Positions 45,767-57,940 are shown, numbered from the stretch's first letter. The stretch is 64,000 bases of DNA from Hanleya hanleyi (GCA_036873755.1 JAVTVY010020614.1:1-64000); one strand, 5' to 3'. Notes: a model not told the origin generated them from the letters alone. Translations and numbers: made by a program.

Positions 45767-46336
45767 TATGGTCTTAAAGCTCTATTTTGGGGATTCAATG
45801 GGTCAACGCTGTTCATTTTATCACCTATTGGTTTATAACTACCGTATTTCAAGGGTAATTGTGTCTAGGCTCTTGGACTGCAATCAACATTGATATTGGA
45901 GTATTGTCAACTTTTGTGTGCGTACGTAATATGTCCGTCTCTGTCTATCATTACCAAGTGTACTAAACTGATTATGACACAGAAACCTTATAAATTAGTT
46001 AGATTGACCTACATTTCTGATTCATTACCAGGTTAAATTGTCATCTTTTCACTAATTGCTTGTTGTCATCAACTGTTTGTTGTTCAACAAGGGCCCTATT
46101 TTAATACCACAAAGGCCGAGGGGTTCTCAGTGCTTTGTACGGTTCATGTTAATTTGTTAAATATATACAAAAGTAATGCACTGAGTTCATGATCATGACT
46201 GTTATTCAATCAGATCAAGGGGTTAACTCCTGGTATTGTTGGATGAGGATATTAGTAATTCTCCTGAGAGGTGGTATTCTACTTAATTATTTGTTCACTT
46301 AAACATGACATTGTAAACTCTCCAATAAGCTATAAA
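45767..46336. repeat. Segment inverted relative to block A
   Basis: ATGGTCTTAAAGCTCTATTT ... CCAATAAGCTATAAAT is the reverse complement of 14635-15204 between identical flanks. Confidence 0.9.
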
Positions 46337-46621
46337 TACATATGAGAAGGAATGTTGGTGCTCCAAGGCATAACTATTCTTCAGATATGGTGGTAACAAT
46401 CAATTCATGATAAATTGACACATTTTGAACTGGTGATCTGACAAAATGCGGGTCATTCTCGTTGATGTTCAATAGGCTTCTGCTCTGTGACCATATGCAT
46501 GTGTGATGCAAATTTGGTATTCCTATGCATAGTCATTCTTGACATATGGTGGCAAAGAGAAATCGAAGACGGACGGACGTACATGATGACGACAATACCG
46601 TTCGGGCGATTTTGCCCTAGG

Positions 46622-47092
46622 GGTAAAAATGGTTTATCCTTACCAGACCGGGGGGGGGATTAAACTTTTTACCCTATCTCCAGAACGACAGACAATTGAG
46701 AGTTGATACTTTGTAGTTTATCATATTGGAGTCATTTTAAGCCTATTTGCTTAATCCCCGAGCAAAGGATCATAGGTAAATTCAAAATGGAGTTCATGTG
46801 GGGAACCAAAAAAGTGATGTTTTCATAACTTTTCTTCACGATTCCAGGTATTTTTTGTGAAGAAATTACACAAATAAAAAATAGAAAACTCTGACCGAAA
46901 AAATGACGTCATCTTGGATTTTTTAAAACATTTTCTGGTAGAGCTTAACTCAAGGGTATTGTATGGTAAGTTTCAGCCCCTAGCTCAAGGGGTAATTAAA
47001 ACAATTAGGGGGACCGAAATGCACCCCTCGACCAGGACAGGTCTCCCACCTGGACAGGTCCCAAAAATCCCAGGCCAGATAAGGTTAAAGAA
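46622..47092 (+). repeat. Dispersed repeat R1, block B copy
   Basis: Almost identical to 15470-15935, ending GCCAGATAAGGTTA. Confidence 0.65.
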
Positions 47093-47434
47093 GTTGTCGA
47101 TTCTCAGTCGAAGAGCTACTGATATTGGGAACAAATTAAGTAACGAAAATATCGCCTAGCAATGCCTCACGGGAAATAAAGTATTCTGTTACATCCGGCG
47201 GTGTGCCGTGCGGGCGGAAATTCTGTTGATATTTGAGGTATTATATCCTAACGAGGTGGTTGACAGTCGAAGTGGAAAGGAAAAGTCTAGGACACATAGC
47301 AAGGCATACAGCAGTCTCTGTACTTATGAGTAAATGTTAGGGAAATTATTGTAGTAAAACAAATCCTTAGTTTTGCAGATAACACTGACATATACTGAGG
47401 TTCCGGTAGGGTGTTTTGTTTTTCATGCCAGGGT

Positions 47435-47525
47435 TTACAAAACGTGGTCGCTGAGCTCATTCGGTGTCCAAATATCCAGATAGATTTTCAGTTGTCCATC
47501 GACGCACTTGAAAATCTGCACATCC
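47435..47525 (-). CDS. Gene 2 exon 4
   Basis: Same acceptor (TTTCTTCGTTACAG) and length (91 nt) as gene 1 exon 4. Five amino-acid replacements, two synonymous changes and TAG to TAA. Confidence 0.83.
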
Positions 47526-49719
47526 CTGTAACGAAGAAATTAAAAAGCTGTAGTATGTATGTACATCTACCTTTCTCATGTCGTCGCTATATAGCTGAAA
47601 TATTGCTGAACGCGACGTTAAACCTAAATTCTCTCTCTCTCTTCCTTTCTCATATTTATGTCTCCCCGCAGTGAACCGGTCTATCAATATAGTGAATATA
47701 TCATACACGTCTGACAGTATATCTTTATAAGATATGTAGAGCATGCGGAACATTTTGAAAAGCCAACCTCAATCTGCATATATAATTCAAGAAATTATAT
47801 ATTGAGCATAGAATAAATAAATAAAGATATATTACACAGAATTTGCAGTTTCTTCCGCATGCACAAACCTATGAAATAACCGTTTTGATAGGCACGATGT
47901 ATAGGAATTTTCTTGTATTCGATATGGTAAAGATTACTTAACAAAGACTAAGAAGGTAACACATTAGCCAATAGTCTGCTATGCAGGTACACTGGGCGTG
48001 TGGGCGAGTACCCAACTCTGTCAGTCGACTTATCAAATTTAATATTACAGCAACTACTAATATTTTTCGAGTGGCTCAACCTGACTTGCTCCACGAAAGT
48101 GTGCATAACACCTTATTTGTGCTCGAGTGTGAAAAGGAATAAGAGCCAAACATCGTGATATCACTGAAAAAGGAGAGAGAGAGAAAATAAAGGTTTAACG
48201 TCGTGTTCAGTAATATTTGAACTATATATATAGCGACGAGAGTGTTGAAAGCGACGTTAAATCATATTCACTCACTCACCCCTATTTGTGCGCGAAAGGT
48301 CGTGCTCTTTTTGCTAGAGAGAGAAACTAAAACACCTCCGACAAATGCAACTGTCTTCATTCCCTGAGAGTATCATTTTGTGTCAAAAAGCCATATATCG
48401 AGAGCAATCGCTCAATTTGTCCAAGTCACCAGATCGAACACACTCTTAGTTGCTACGTTTTTCCTCAAGAGCGCGAGTTTTTATCCACATTGAATTAGCG
48501 TTGAAAAAGATTTCTTATCTGACAAAGCGAGCTTAGATTTCCCTGCTTGATACTGTACCTTGAAGATCAGCATCATTATTACAAAGTAAGGTTCAGCTTG
48601 CTTTTTTAGCCGTCTTTGATTATGGTCGTTTTGTTTCCTTGTGCGCGCAACGTTGATTAAAGTGAGCAAAAAACTTTACTGGTTTGAAGAGATTATAATT
48701 ACAGACAAGTTTTGAAACGTTCAGCCTCGTAGGATAATTTGTTCCCAATAAAATGAAATTTTAAGAAAGAAAGAAAATTTATCATAATTTATCCTTTCAA
48801 ATTTTGTCGAGAGATTTCAAATTCCAGAAATCAAAGAAAAATGACTAAACCACAATTTATTAGTCACATCAATTCTCCTCTAGAATTCTGCCATGTCTCG
48901 TTGTTGACTTGAATCATTATCCTGAAACAATGTGTCTAACGTAGATCACGTTTGCTCAAACAAAATCTTCTCAAAACTGTCAGAAATGTGGTCAGTTGAC
49001 TAAGTGATGCCTGAATATTATACACAAGGTCAATTCAGATGAAAGATTTTGACAGCTTTCCCGCAAAGTTGATTTATTTCGCAAAGCGACCATAATAGGA
49101 ATGCTACTCACTCTTGGACCGCTTAAAAGTGGGTTTACTTTTCTTGGACGCTGGCGCGACCTATACCAGTTTTGGATATGAAAAGAACATCTCTGCTGCT
49201 CCCTGCGTAGAAGATTCCTCTCTTCGAGTTTCAATTCAAAATATTGTCCATTCGATGAAAAAGCTAAAAAAAAAACTCGAAAAACGGCCATAATACCAGG
49301 CTGACCCGTACTCGCCTGTGTGATATACAGAACGCAACCGTTCATCAGCGTAATATAAATGCATGCGTTCTAGCCATTTTCGTTTTCCGTTCGAGTACGG
49401 ATGAATGATTGTTATACCCTGTTCACACTCGATTCCAGATCCGCGGAAACATGTTCACCCTAAATAATAGTTTCTGATTTGGCAAAGCGAATTCACTGGA
49501 AAAATCCGATAAACTCTACGAAAAATATGATTTACTTTCCGTTATTGTATTTGGGGCAGGACACTTACTTCGCCACTTCAATAAGCTTTCCGTCTGAGTC
49601 GAATGCCTTCCAGAGATAGTACACTACAGCCTGATCAGATCTAGCGTCCAGTATTTCCAGGTTATCATCCTCCCATGTGGATACGATTGTACCTGATTTC
49701 TCCAGGAAAAGTTGCAGAT
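47435..49719 (-). CDS. Secreted SnoaL/DUF4440-like protein, gene 2 (exons 3-4)
   Basis: Exons 49719-49569 and 47525-47435 carry intact splice sites, the same phases as gene 1 and an open frame. The product part has LEKSGTIVSTWEDDNLEI, QAVVYYLWKAFDSDGKL and DVQIFKCVDGQLKIYLDIW, ending NELSDHVL and TAA. Relative to gene 1 it has V83S, M86I, E87V, L90W, E92D, S93N plus an extra D, F108Y, E111K, N125D, E127Q, T138I, V140L and K147E. Intron 3 is 2.0 kb, lacking the PLE present in gene 1. Exons 1 and 2 are not in this window. Block D (59923-64000) is collinear with gene 1 intron 2, so they should lie beyond 64000. Probably a functional paralogue. Confidence 0.78.
47760..49490. other. Gene 2 intron 3, no exon seen
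   Basis: Block B copy of 16620-18340, including the composite repeat tail at about 48190-48280. It is uninterrupted at the site where block A carries PLE P3. Confidence 0.5.
49569..49719 (-). CDS. Gene 2 exon 3
   Basis: 151 nt, one codon longer than gene 1 exon 3, with the same acceptor and the GCGAA|GTAAGT donor. Eight codons differ, all changing the amino acid. Confidence 0.85.
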
Positions 49720-50180
49720 CTGAAAACATTGCCAAACAGTGAAACCTAAGTCGTTAAACGTGTTTTGTTTATCGTACAATTTGAGAATTCAGTCGAGTGC
49801 TGTTATTACAACTTGAGACAAATTGAATGCGCCTAGCCTGAGGGGATAGTAGGAATCCACCTCCCAACAACTTTTCCTGCAGTGCCTGCTTATGTCTGTT
49901 TATGCTTATTCATTGCATAGCATAAGTATAAGATTCAAGACCAATGCTACATCTCATACATAGAAGAACAAACCTACTAAGCATGAGATACACGATGTTG
50001 GGAATGTGGAATTTTATTGTTTTACAACAAATTTTAAAATAAGAACCGAGGTTGAAACCAATAGGTGATGTTAATGGTTAAACTTTTTATGATAGTAGGA
50101 CGTAGTCATACACAGGACTACACCGCCACTGGAGACCAAATAAAATTAAATGGGATACCAAATTACATATAGCACTAATG

Positions 50181-50710
50181 GCACATCCTATTTAGATCTA
50201 TATCTCTACAGAAATGAAGTGAGGCTTCTCTCTCGATTATAATTTCGACATCGTGAACTATCTCTTTCTGGACAGCAATATTCCAGTAGGACCATAAGGC
50301 GTATACATATCTCGCTATACTTATCTGCACAGCCAGAAACGTTTCGATCAAACCAAGATCAGGCAATGTAGAATGGGCCACACCCGATTAACTCTCGAAC
50401 ATTTACTAAAAAAAGAGCCAGACCCAAGGTGTATTCCATGCCATGAAGACACCGTGAAACATATTCTTATCGAATGCATATATTTTAAGATTGTAATAGA
50501 TGCTTTTTATCGAGCGACTACTTTGGAAGATTTTTTAGTCGGGTGAGGGAGGATTGCATCTTGGGTTATTTGAGAGAAATTGGCTAGTTGCATAAGTTTT
50601 AATGTGTTGGATTACTAAGTTATTGGCTTGAGTACTTGGAATTTTGTTTGATCGTCGCTATATAGCTGAAATATTGCTGAACGCGACATTAAACCTTCTC
50701 TCTCTCTCTC
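50181..50710 (+). mobile_element. PLE/LINE fusion, block B copy, with complete LINE 3' end
   Basis: A short PLE piece (to about 50317) is joined to the LINE C-terminal region, then the undisturbed LINE 3' UTR including ATTTTTTAGTCGGGTGAGGG and the GCTATATAGCTGAAATATTG tail with TCTC repeats. It shows what block A lost. Confidence 0.8.
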
Positions 50711-50932
50711 GCTCTCTCTCTCGTCTAGTAACATTTGCTAGATCCTGTGTATCATAGCCCACAAAGTATGACCCGAAAATCTTTGACTTTGACAGATATT
50801 CACTTATAAAGTCACGTCAGTGAATCCGGCGGGGTCGTTTCCCAAGAAAACATAAGAGCATTCACATCCAAATTCTAACGTAACTCTAAGGCAACCCTAG
50901 ATAATGAGGATGATCCTGTCGGATTACAAGCG

Positions 50933-51459
50933 TCTAGTCCGTCATCCATTAAAGAATATCCGCGTCCATAATCCAAAGACCTATTCCATATTATATATAA
51001 CAGTATTAGCACCAAATTCAAAAGGACAATCATAGTATACATAAACATAGGCTAGTTTCCTGCAAGAGAGAAGCGGCCAACATATTTCAATGATGCCGAT
51101 AAGACATCATGATGTTCCAAAAATATAAAATCCGTATCGCTGATCAGTATTCTTAATTCATAATAAACGTTGTAAAGTCGTCATCTAGAGATTGATGTAT
51201 CTCATTCACGCTTTGATTGTGACTGTTCATATGAACACCACGAGGATCTTGGATGTGCATGGGTTCATACGGCCTCTAGCCCCGGGTTAAGCGGAATTAG
51301 ACACAAGTTACGAAACGTAAGGCCATAGATCTTGCACGCTACGCTCGTATTTTGCTATCAGCATGCGATATGTATCGCCAAATTTGAGAAACTTTGAGTG
51401 GAGGCGCTTGTTGAAATAGCCCTGTTTTATAAGTTTCTGTAACAATGTTTTGTGACGTT
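50933..51459 (-). mobile_element. PLE 3' fragment at the block B right edge
   Basis: It starts at the same flank (GATCCTGTCGG-ATT) as P4 in block A, so it is the same insertion event. It is cut at 51459 inside the RT thumb region. Confidence 0.85.
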
Positions 51460-51462
51460 CCC

Positions 51463-51590
51463 ATATATGGGAATCTCATATAGCGATTTCAGTCCCTCTA
51501 TCTGTACTTATGTGAGACAGCTGTTTCAATCTTTATTGGATGCTGTGAATAATAACAAACTTCTTGAGTTGAAAACTGTGTATAATTATC
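51463..51590 (+). mobile_element. LINE RNase H C-terminal fragment
   Basis: The frame from 51478 reads SYSDFSPSICTYVRQLFQSL LDAVNNNKLLELK, matching the DFRPSICTCVRQLFQSLWDA region of the LINE at 24617-25180. It is joined to the broken PLE by a CCCATATATGGG palindrome. Confidence 0.75.
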
Positions 51591-51900
51591 CACTCATGTT
51601 TCGCGTCTTGCTTAACACTTTCATAAATGTAGCTTATATTAATGGGGCCTACCAAGCTAGCCGAACTAGACAGATTGGTCGAGGGCCAAAATCTAATAAA
51701 CACATGTGTTTTCATATAGAGAATATATCTATTACGTTATAGAAATTCTCCAGTTAATGCCCATTATCTAATCTCTGTGTCAAATGAATCTTCACGCACT
51801 TTTTGGAAAAGTTTTTACCAACGTATAATTTCAGGGCCAATCCGAAACCAAGATGGACCTTATAGAAATAAGCAAACTTCTGAACTGTATTCCACGTTAA

Positions 51901-53417
51901 AGGGAATCCACAGCGGGTTTTATTTTGGCCTAAAAATGCTTGCAAGTCACAGTTAATACTTCACACTAATGGGGAAAAAAAATTTGCTGACTTTTTTTCT
52001 GATCATTAACATGCGTAATGAGATCAAAGTTGGCCATTCTCATAATCCGCATTCTGGCTGATGACGTCACAGCAGGAATCGGTTTGACATGTTTGAAGTC
52101 AAAATGGCGGATCACAGGCAAAACGAAAGCAAATCGAGCTCAGATTCAGACGGCGATTATAGCTTCGATAGCTACTCCGATGGAATATTTTTGACACAGA
52201 AGAAGGATCAGATGTGGAAGCAAGCAACTATGTCGGAAACAATACAGGAACAGGAATTGTACCTGATCAATTCGAGCCTGTTGACGAGTCGACGTTGGAC
52301 ACCACCAGCTATAATTGTTTCAATATTTTGAGGCATATATTACGGTACATGATTTAAAATTCAAAATAATATTCACCCGAGATTTATTCCGCTTTGTAAC
52401 TGCAGATCTTTCTTTTTGTTTGGCGTAGATGTCGCCAATCACGTGAAGCTGAAGTCTGGTATATTAATATCCTCCTCGTCAACTCGCTCATGAATCCAAC
52501 AGGGTTCAAAATATTACTCCGTCCTGAGTGGCGAGGTGCCGTATGGCGAGCTCGCCACTCGGGATGGTCTTTGTTTTCTCCGAAACCAGGCGGTCTTGAG
52601 GCGAAGCATGGCCTCGCCAAACGGGGCCGCTCTACCACACTTCGAGATCGATCTCTGTTTCTGGAATTCAGAGCGTCTTAATAAATAAACATATCAAAAA
52701 CATAAAAGCTATGATTGATGACCCATATTTTCTTTTATAACGGGTCGTACACGGTATTATTTCATGGAAATTTCAAGGGTTCCACCGTAAATTGCAAATC
52801 TGTGGACGTTTTGTTAGCTCGTAGATTTGAGTCCTTGCAATTTGCCCACAAACACGTTTATTTTATTTTTTTTAATTTCATCACCTCTATAGCGTTACAG
52901 GAACCTTTACATTTCTCTGTATTCACTTCCTTATAATGTTCACATCGTCAGGCCCACATATGGATAGCGGATATAAATTCCCACCTCAGGTTAATTTAGA
53001 ATTTGCTTTCCGCGCAATGGGAAAATTTTCCTTTGGCCATGCAGTCTTGTCATTTCTAATAAACCCTCACAATGTATAAAAATCCACAAGCCAACAAACT
53101 CTTAGAGTTACTGCTTATATTTGAAAGATCACTGCTTCCAGCCGAAATAGTACACAGATAATATAGGTGTGGACTCGCGGAGTAAAAGCAAGTGTCCTGT
53201 AATCGACTATCCATTCCTATTGTCCTTGCATGGATTCCCGCTCGACTTGTTCCTGCCGTGACGTCACTGCTGAAGTTGTCTGAAGAGCTCTTGTCGGTTT
53301 TCAAACAGCCATAACTCGACAACCGAGTGGAATATTTTAATGAAACTAGTACCAAAGTTTACACATTTTTTTCTTATTTCTTTTAAATTTTTGCCATGTG
53401 ATCTCTAGGGAATCCCT
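51901..53417. mobile_element. Candidate TTAA-flanked DNA transposon, 1.5 kb
   Basis: TTAA at 51897-51900 is followed by AGGGAATCC, and the right end reads GGAATCCCT followed by TTAA at 53418-53421. So short terminal inverted repeats (AGGGAATCC / AGGGATTCC) lie inside a TTAA duplication, as in Kolobok or piggyBac elements. The interior has a TGACGTCA element at 52060, then a Ser/Asp-rich ORF (52104, MADHRQNESKSSSDSDGDYS) that shifts frame in a T run near 52188 and continues with DQFEPVDES. No transposase was identified. Likely an internally deleted copy. Confidence 0.45.
52056..52066. promoter_or_regulatory. CRE-like TGACGTCA element
   Basis: GATGACGTCACAGC lies about 40 bp before an AAAATGGCGGA start-codon region (a YY1-like ATGGCGG). 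It is placed as a promoter for the broken ORF of the TTAA element. Confidence 0.3.
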
Positions 53418-53427
53418 TTAACATATT

Positions 53428-53763
53428 TAATGCACAAGCTTTCGACTCTCATACCAGAGCCTTTATCAAGTGATCTGTTGAATTTCATAAAATTGCCAGT
53501 AATTGTAGAATTATCCGTTTCCATGGATGATCGAATGTTATATAGAGATATACACAATTATAGTGGTTTTAATTGTTTACTTATTCCCATGAAGTTTAGA
53601 GTATTGAAGTACGGCGGCATAATACACAGAGCGTGTGGACAGGGAGCGGATAGCGTTACGGTAATTTTTTAAAGAATTTATTTACTGGCAATTTTATGAA
53701 ATTCAACATATCACTTGATAAAGGCTCCGACATGAGAGTCGGAAGCTTGTGCAGTAAATATGT
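53428..53763. mobile_element. Foldback element with about 80-bp arms
   Basis: The left arm (53428-53505) TGCACAAGCTTTCGACTCTC...ATTGCCAGTAA is the reverse complement of the right arm (53681-53763) TTTACTGGCAAT...GACATGAGAGTCGGAAGCTT. The arms are about 90% identical and enclose about 175 bp. It directly abuts the TTAA element. Confidence 0.8.
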
Positions 53764-55040
53764 TTACGTGGAGTACAGCTCATTTCTATCATTATCTATT
53801 TCTATAATCAGCGAACCCACGTATGAGTCTAAAACAATATATCAAGATGGACATGTTTATATAAAAGATGAAGGATTACTGGCATTCGGAACGGATTGAA
53901 TAGTTTGGTTTCATCTGGAGCTTTCATTTGTTTACCATTTAACCAGGAGCATCCTCTATTCTTGGCTGGCGACAAATTGCTAACTGCTATGGTGGATGGA
54001 GGAGTGGGAATGAGTCCATGAAATCTTCAGTCTACGAGAATTTCTGCGTCAGTAGAATTGGCACCCGGGTTCCTGACGTGCGTAACCCAAATATCCACCA
54101 TGATTATTTCCATGTAAACTATGTTCGTGAGTTGCAAACTATGTTCGTGAGCACTAAACCGTTGTGCCGTATATTGATACTTACACCAAAAGAAATAATT
54201 ATACGTATTTTTAAACATAACCGTTGTTAATAAGAAATGTTCGTGTCTAACTACTGGATGTTGGTGGAGCACATCTGTTTTGCCGCGCATTGTTATATGA
54301 TGATATGTATCAGCTGTATTACATCATTGGAAATGAAATAAACACGAATCTCCGCTTTCCGTCGCGTCATTCACTGAATATTTCCATGTAAATTATGTCA
54401 TCACAGATTTGAATGGCCGATTAATAGACTCTTTGTTTTCGAGTAAAACACAGTTAAGATGTTTGAGCATACTGGATGGCGCATCTGCTAAATACAGTTT
54501 CGGTACACACGATCCGTCAAAAAGCATCACACAAGATATTTTCATCAGTCATTAAGCCCAGAGCCAAGAGTCATTCATCTTCTTTCTTCTAAAACTGATC
54601 AAGATGTAGTTACTTCTTCAGCTTTAGCCGAAACAGGTTTTCTAGGTTTAAGAAACGTACATTACACCATTTCCATAGCTATCATGATCATGAGGTGATA
54701 TTTACATACAGATCACTAAACTGAGGTCTGGGTAACATGTACTGGAACGCTAATTATAAGAATAAATATAGCAGCGAGCTGCAATCCTCGGGTTGCAAGC
54801 ACATACCGCAGGCATTGAACCAACAGCAGTAGTTTTAGACCTGGAAGCCACCCTATTTGGCAAAACGTCATTTGCTTTCTTTCAGATCTAATCTACATAG
54901 TTACCACTGAAGAACAATCCGTCAATTCGCAAATTTGGTTGATTTACGTCTGAGAAAAGCGGGGAAACTATTGAAGCTACGTTGAAATAGTTGAATACTT
55001 CCAAAAGCATATATGTAGTGACTTTCACAATCCAAATCCG
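53764..55040. other. No gene recognised
   Basis: ORFs at 54018-54230 and 54027-54290 overlap on opposite strands. There is a short direct repeat ACTATGTTCGTGAG at 54118 and 54139. Nothing else is supported. Confidence 0.4.
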
Positions 55041-57430
55041 TTATTCGAAAATCCGACAATTTTGATTGGTCAATGGCGGCCATTTTAATTTACGGAGCAA
55101 AATTTCAAATAGGAATCTGAGAGCCCCAGATCCATTAATCATGTGTACCAAGTTGCGAGTCAATCGGCCCAGTGGTTCCAGAGGAGAAGATCTTGAAAGG
55201 TTTTAGGGTAAATCCAAGATGGCCGCCAAAGCATCTGACCAATCAGCTTCTTCTTTGGATATTCATTAGATCTAATAGGATCAACTTCCACGAACTCACC
55301 AAATTCATCATCGTTTTGTCCCATAACTCACATATAGTCACTTCCGCTATCGAAATCCGTTACATTAAAAATCCGATAATTGACAAATTTGGGTGAAATA
55401 CGATGGAGAATAGCGGGAAAACTATTGATGATAGGTGAAAACGGTTAACATATTTCCGAAAGAGCTGCTCCTGGACAATATAATACAAGAAACTACAAGG
55501 CTGTACCTATCGTAGTGCCAGAGATATAGTCTCTACAAGATGTGCTCCGTTTCTGACAAAATTCAAGATGGCGGCCAAACCACGTGATCGAGGACCCAAA
55601 TTTTTTACATATTCGTGATCGCCATATCACAATGCATATATGTAGCTAATTTTACCGTCTAAATCCGTTATTTGAAAAACCGACAATTTTGATTGGTCAA
55701 TAGCGGCCATCTTGTTTTATGGAGCAAATTTTCAAATCGTATTTGAGAGCCCCAGATCCATAGATCATGGGTACCAAGTTTCGAGTCAATCGACCCAGCG
55801 GTTCCAGAGAAGATGATCTTGAAATGTTTTAGGGTAAATCCAAGATGGCCGCCGAACCATCTGACCAATCGGCTTCTTCTTTTAATATGCATTAGATCTC
55901 ACATTTCCCAATACCTATGTGAAGTTTCGACTTCATCGGTTGAACGGCGGTCAGGGTACAATTGACACAAAATTCGGCGGAATCATAAGAACAATACCAA
56001 TTGGAGCTGCGAGCAGCATCGAGCCGGGGACCAGGTCTACACAGTGTCTAGTATCCAGGCCTATGCCGGAATGTGACCGCCAATTGCCTTCACAAAATAT
56101 CTCAACAGCCTTGTAATCTCTACCTATCAAGGTTCAAGAGAACAAACGCTTGCAATATGGATAAGGTTTATCACAAAATTGTTCATATTCCAACAATATT
56201 GATTGGTCGATGGTGGCCATCTTTTTTAACGGATGAAGTTTTTACGTCTAAGAATGAGAGAACTCAATCCATTGATCATGTGTACCAAGTTTCACAACGA
56301 TCGGAGCAGCGGTTTCAGAAGAGAAGATCATTGAAGGTTTGGCGCTAAATCCAATATGGCCGCCAAACCATTCAGCCAATCGAAAATATTTTCTTTCAGT
56401 GCAACAGACCATGGCCTTCCTGATATATCGCAGTGACCTAGAAATCCGTATCTATCAGGGTTCAAGAGAGTAAGCCGTTGCAAAATTGGCAAAGTTTTTC
56501 ACAGAATTCAAGATGGCGGCCAAACCACGTGATCTAGCAGCAAATTTTTTGCATATTCGTGATCGCCATGTCCTATAACATATATTTCATAACTTGTCCG
56601 GTCAAAATCTGTTACTTGAAAATTCGACCATTTTGATTGGTTGATGGCGGCCATCTTTTTTAACCGATGAACTTTATGAGTCATAATGTGGGAGAACGCT
56701 GCCCATTGATCATGTCTACCAAGTTTCACAACGACCAAAACAGCGGTTTCAGAAGAGAAGATCGTTGAAGGTTTGGAGCTAAATCCAATATGGCCGCCAA
56801 ACCATTCAGCCAATCGAAAATATTTGCTTTCAGTGCAACAGATCATGGCCTTCCCGACATATCGCAGTGACCTAGAAATTTGTATCTATCAGGGTTCAAG
56901 AGAATAAGCCGTTGCAAAATTGGCAAAGTTTTTCACAGAATTCAAGATGGCGGCCAAACCATGTGACCTGGGAGCAAAATTTTTGCATATTCGTGATCGC
57001 CATGTCCTATAACATACATTTCATAACTTTTCCGGTCAAAATCCGTTACTTGAAAATCCGACCATTTTGATTGGTCGATGGCGGCCATCTTTTTTAACGG
57101 ATGAACTTTTTAAATAATAGAATGAGAGAATTCACTCCATTGATAACGTGTATCAAGTTTCATAACGATCTGTTCAGCGGTTTCAGAGGAGAAGATCGAT
57201 GAAGGTTTTAAGCTTAATCCAAGATGGCCGCCAAAGCATTCGACCAATCAGAATCAACTTGGTATATGCATTAGATCTTGTCCACCAGAACATATCCTGA
57301 AAGTTTGGACTTAATCCACCTGCTCGTTCTTCAGATATCTGTGACACAAAATCATGTGGAATAATAATAATAATCCGAACGATTTCAATAGGGGACCTAG
57401 GTCCTCCAGACCTGGTCCCCTAATAATAAG
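55040..57430. repeat. Tandem array of GGCGGCCATCTT-rich units
   Basis: Units combine ATTTTGATTGGTCGATGGCG GCCATCTTTTTTAA, ATCATGTGTACCAAGTTTC, GCGGTTTCAGAAGAGAAGAT and ATCCAAGATGGCCGCCAAA. The last units repeat at about 435-bp spacing (GGCCGCCAAA at 56355, 56790, 57228), while earlier ones are longer and more diverged. ORFs here are shadows. Confidence 0.8.
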
Positions 57431-57830
57431 AGCCTCTGGCTTGCAACCCTAATGAATAATGGTGTTTTTTTCATTTGAATGGAAATGGTATGAAGAATTA
57501 TTATTTTAAGTGAACTGTATTAACTGTTGACCATATAAACTTTTCACTATGTTTTTCTACAACTGTGTTCGTACCGTCGAATATTCTGTCACAGACAGCT
57601 TTCCAGGATCAGCCCGGGTCAGCTGCATAAATTAACCTAAACTAAAATAACTGAGATAGACATTTCATGTGTTCTGACGATTACCAAGGATTATGAAATG
57701 GGCTTGGCCTAATTTTTTCATACATATACTAGCGTGAAAGTGCCAGCTAAGCAGGACATAAGTCATAACATCAGATGAGTTGTTTGAGCTGATATGTCAT
57801 CACAGCTCTCGAGCTAGCGTATCTAATTCC

Positions 57831-57940
57831 GTTTAAGCCGGTGCTAGATGCTGTTTGGATACTTCATAGTCTCCACATGAACAGCTGCAATAAAAGGGCT
57901 GCTGAGATACTAAGGCTACGTCCGAGAATCCACCGTATTC
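57831..57940 (+). mobile_element. Diverged PLE-type 3' fragment
   Basis: TTCCGTTTAAGCCGGTGCTA GATGCTG ... CACATGAACAGCTGCAATAA AAGG resembles 27848-27930 and the PLE 3' region. Confidence 0.45.

Larger units (their letters stand above)
43962..51459. repeat. Segmental duplication block B
   Basis: Copy of block A (12910-21734). It keeps exons 3 and 4 of the second SnoaL-like gene, the R1 copy and the LINE/PLE fusion. It lacks the 1.24-kb PLE and ends inside a PLE at 51459 (TGTTTTGTGACGTT). Confidence 0.9.
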
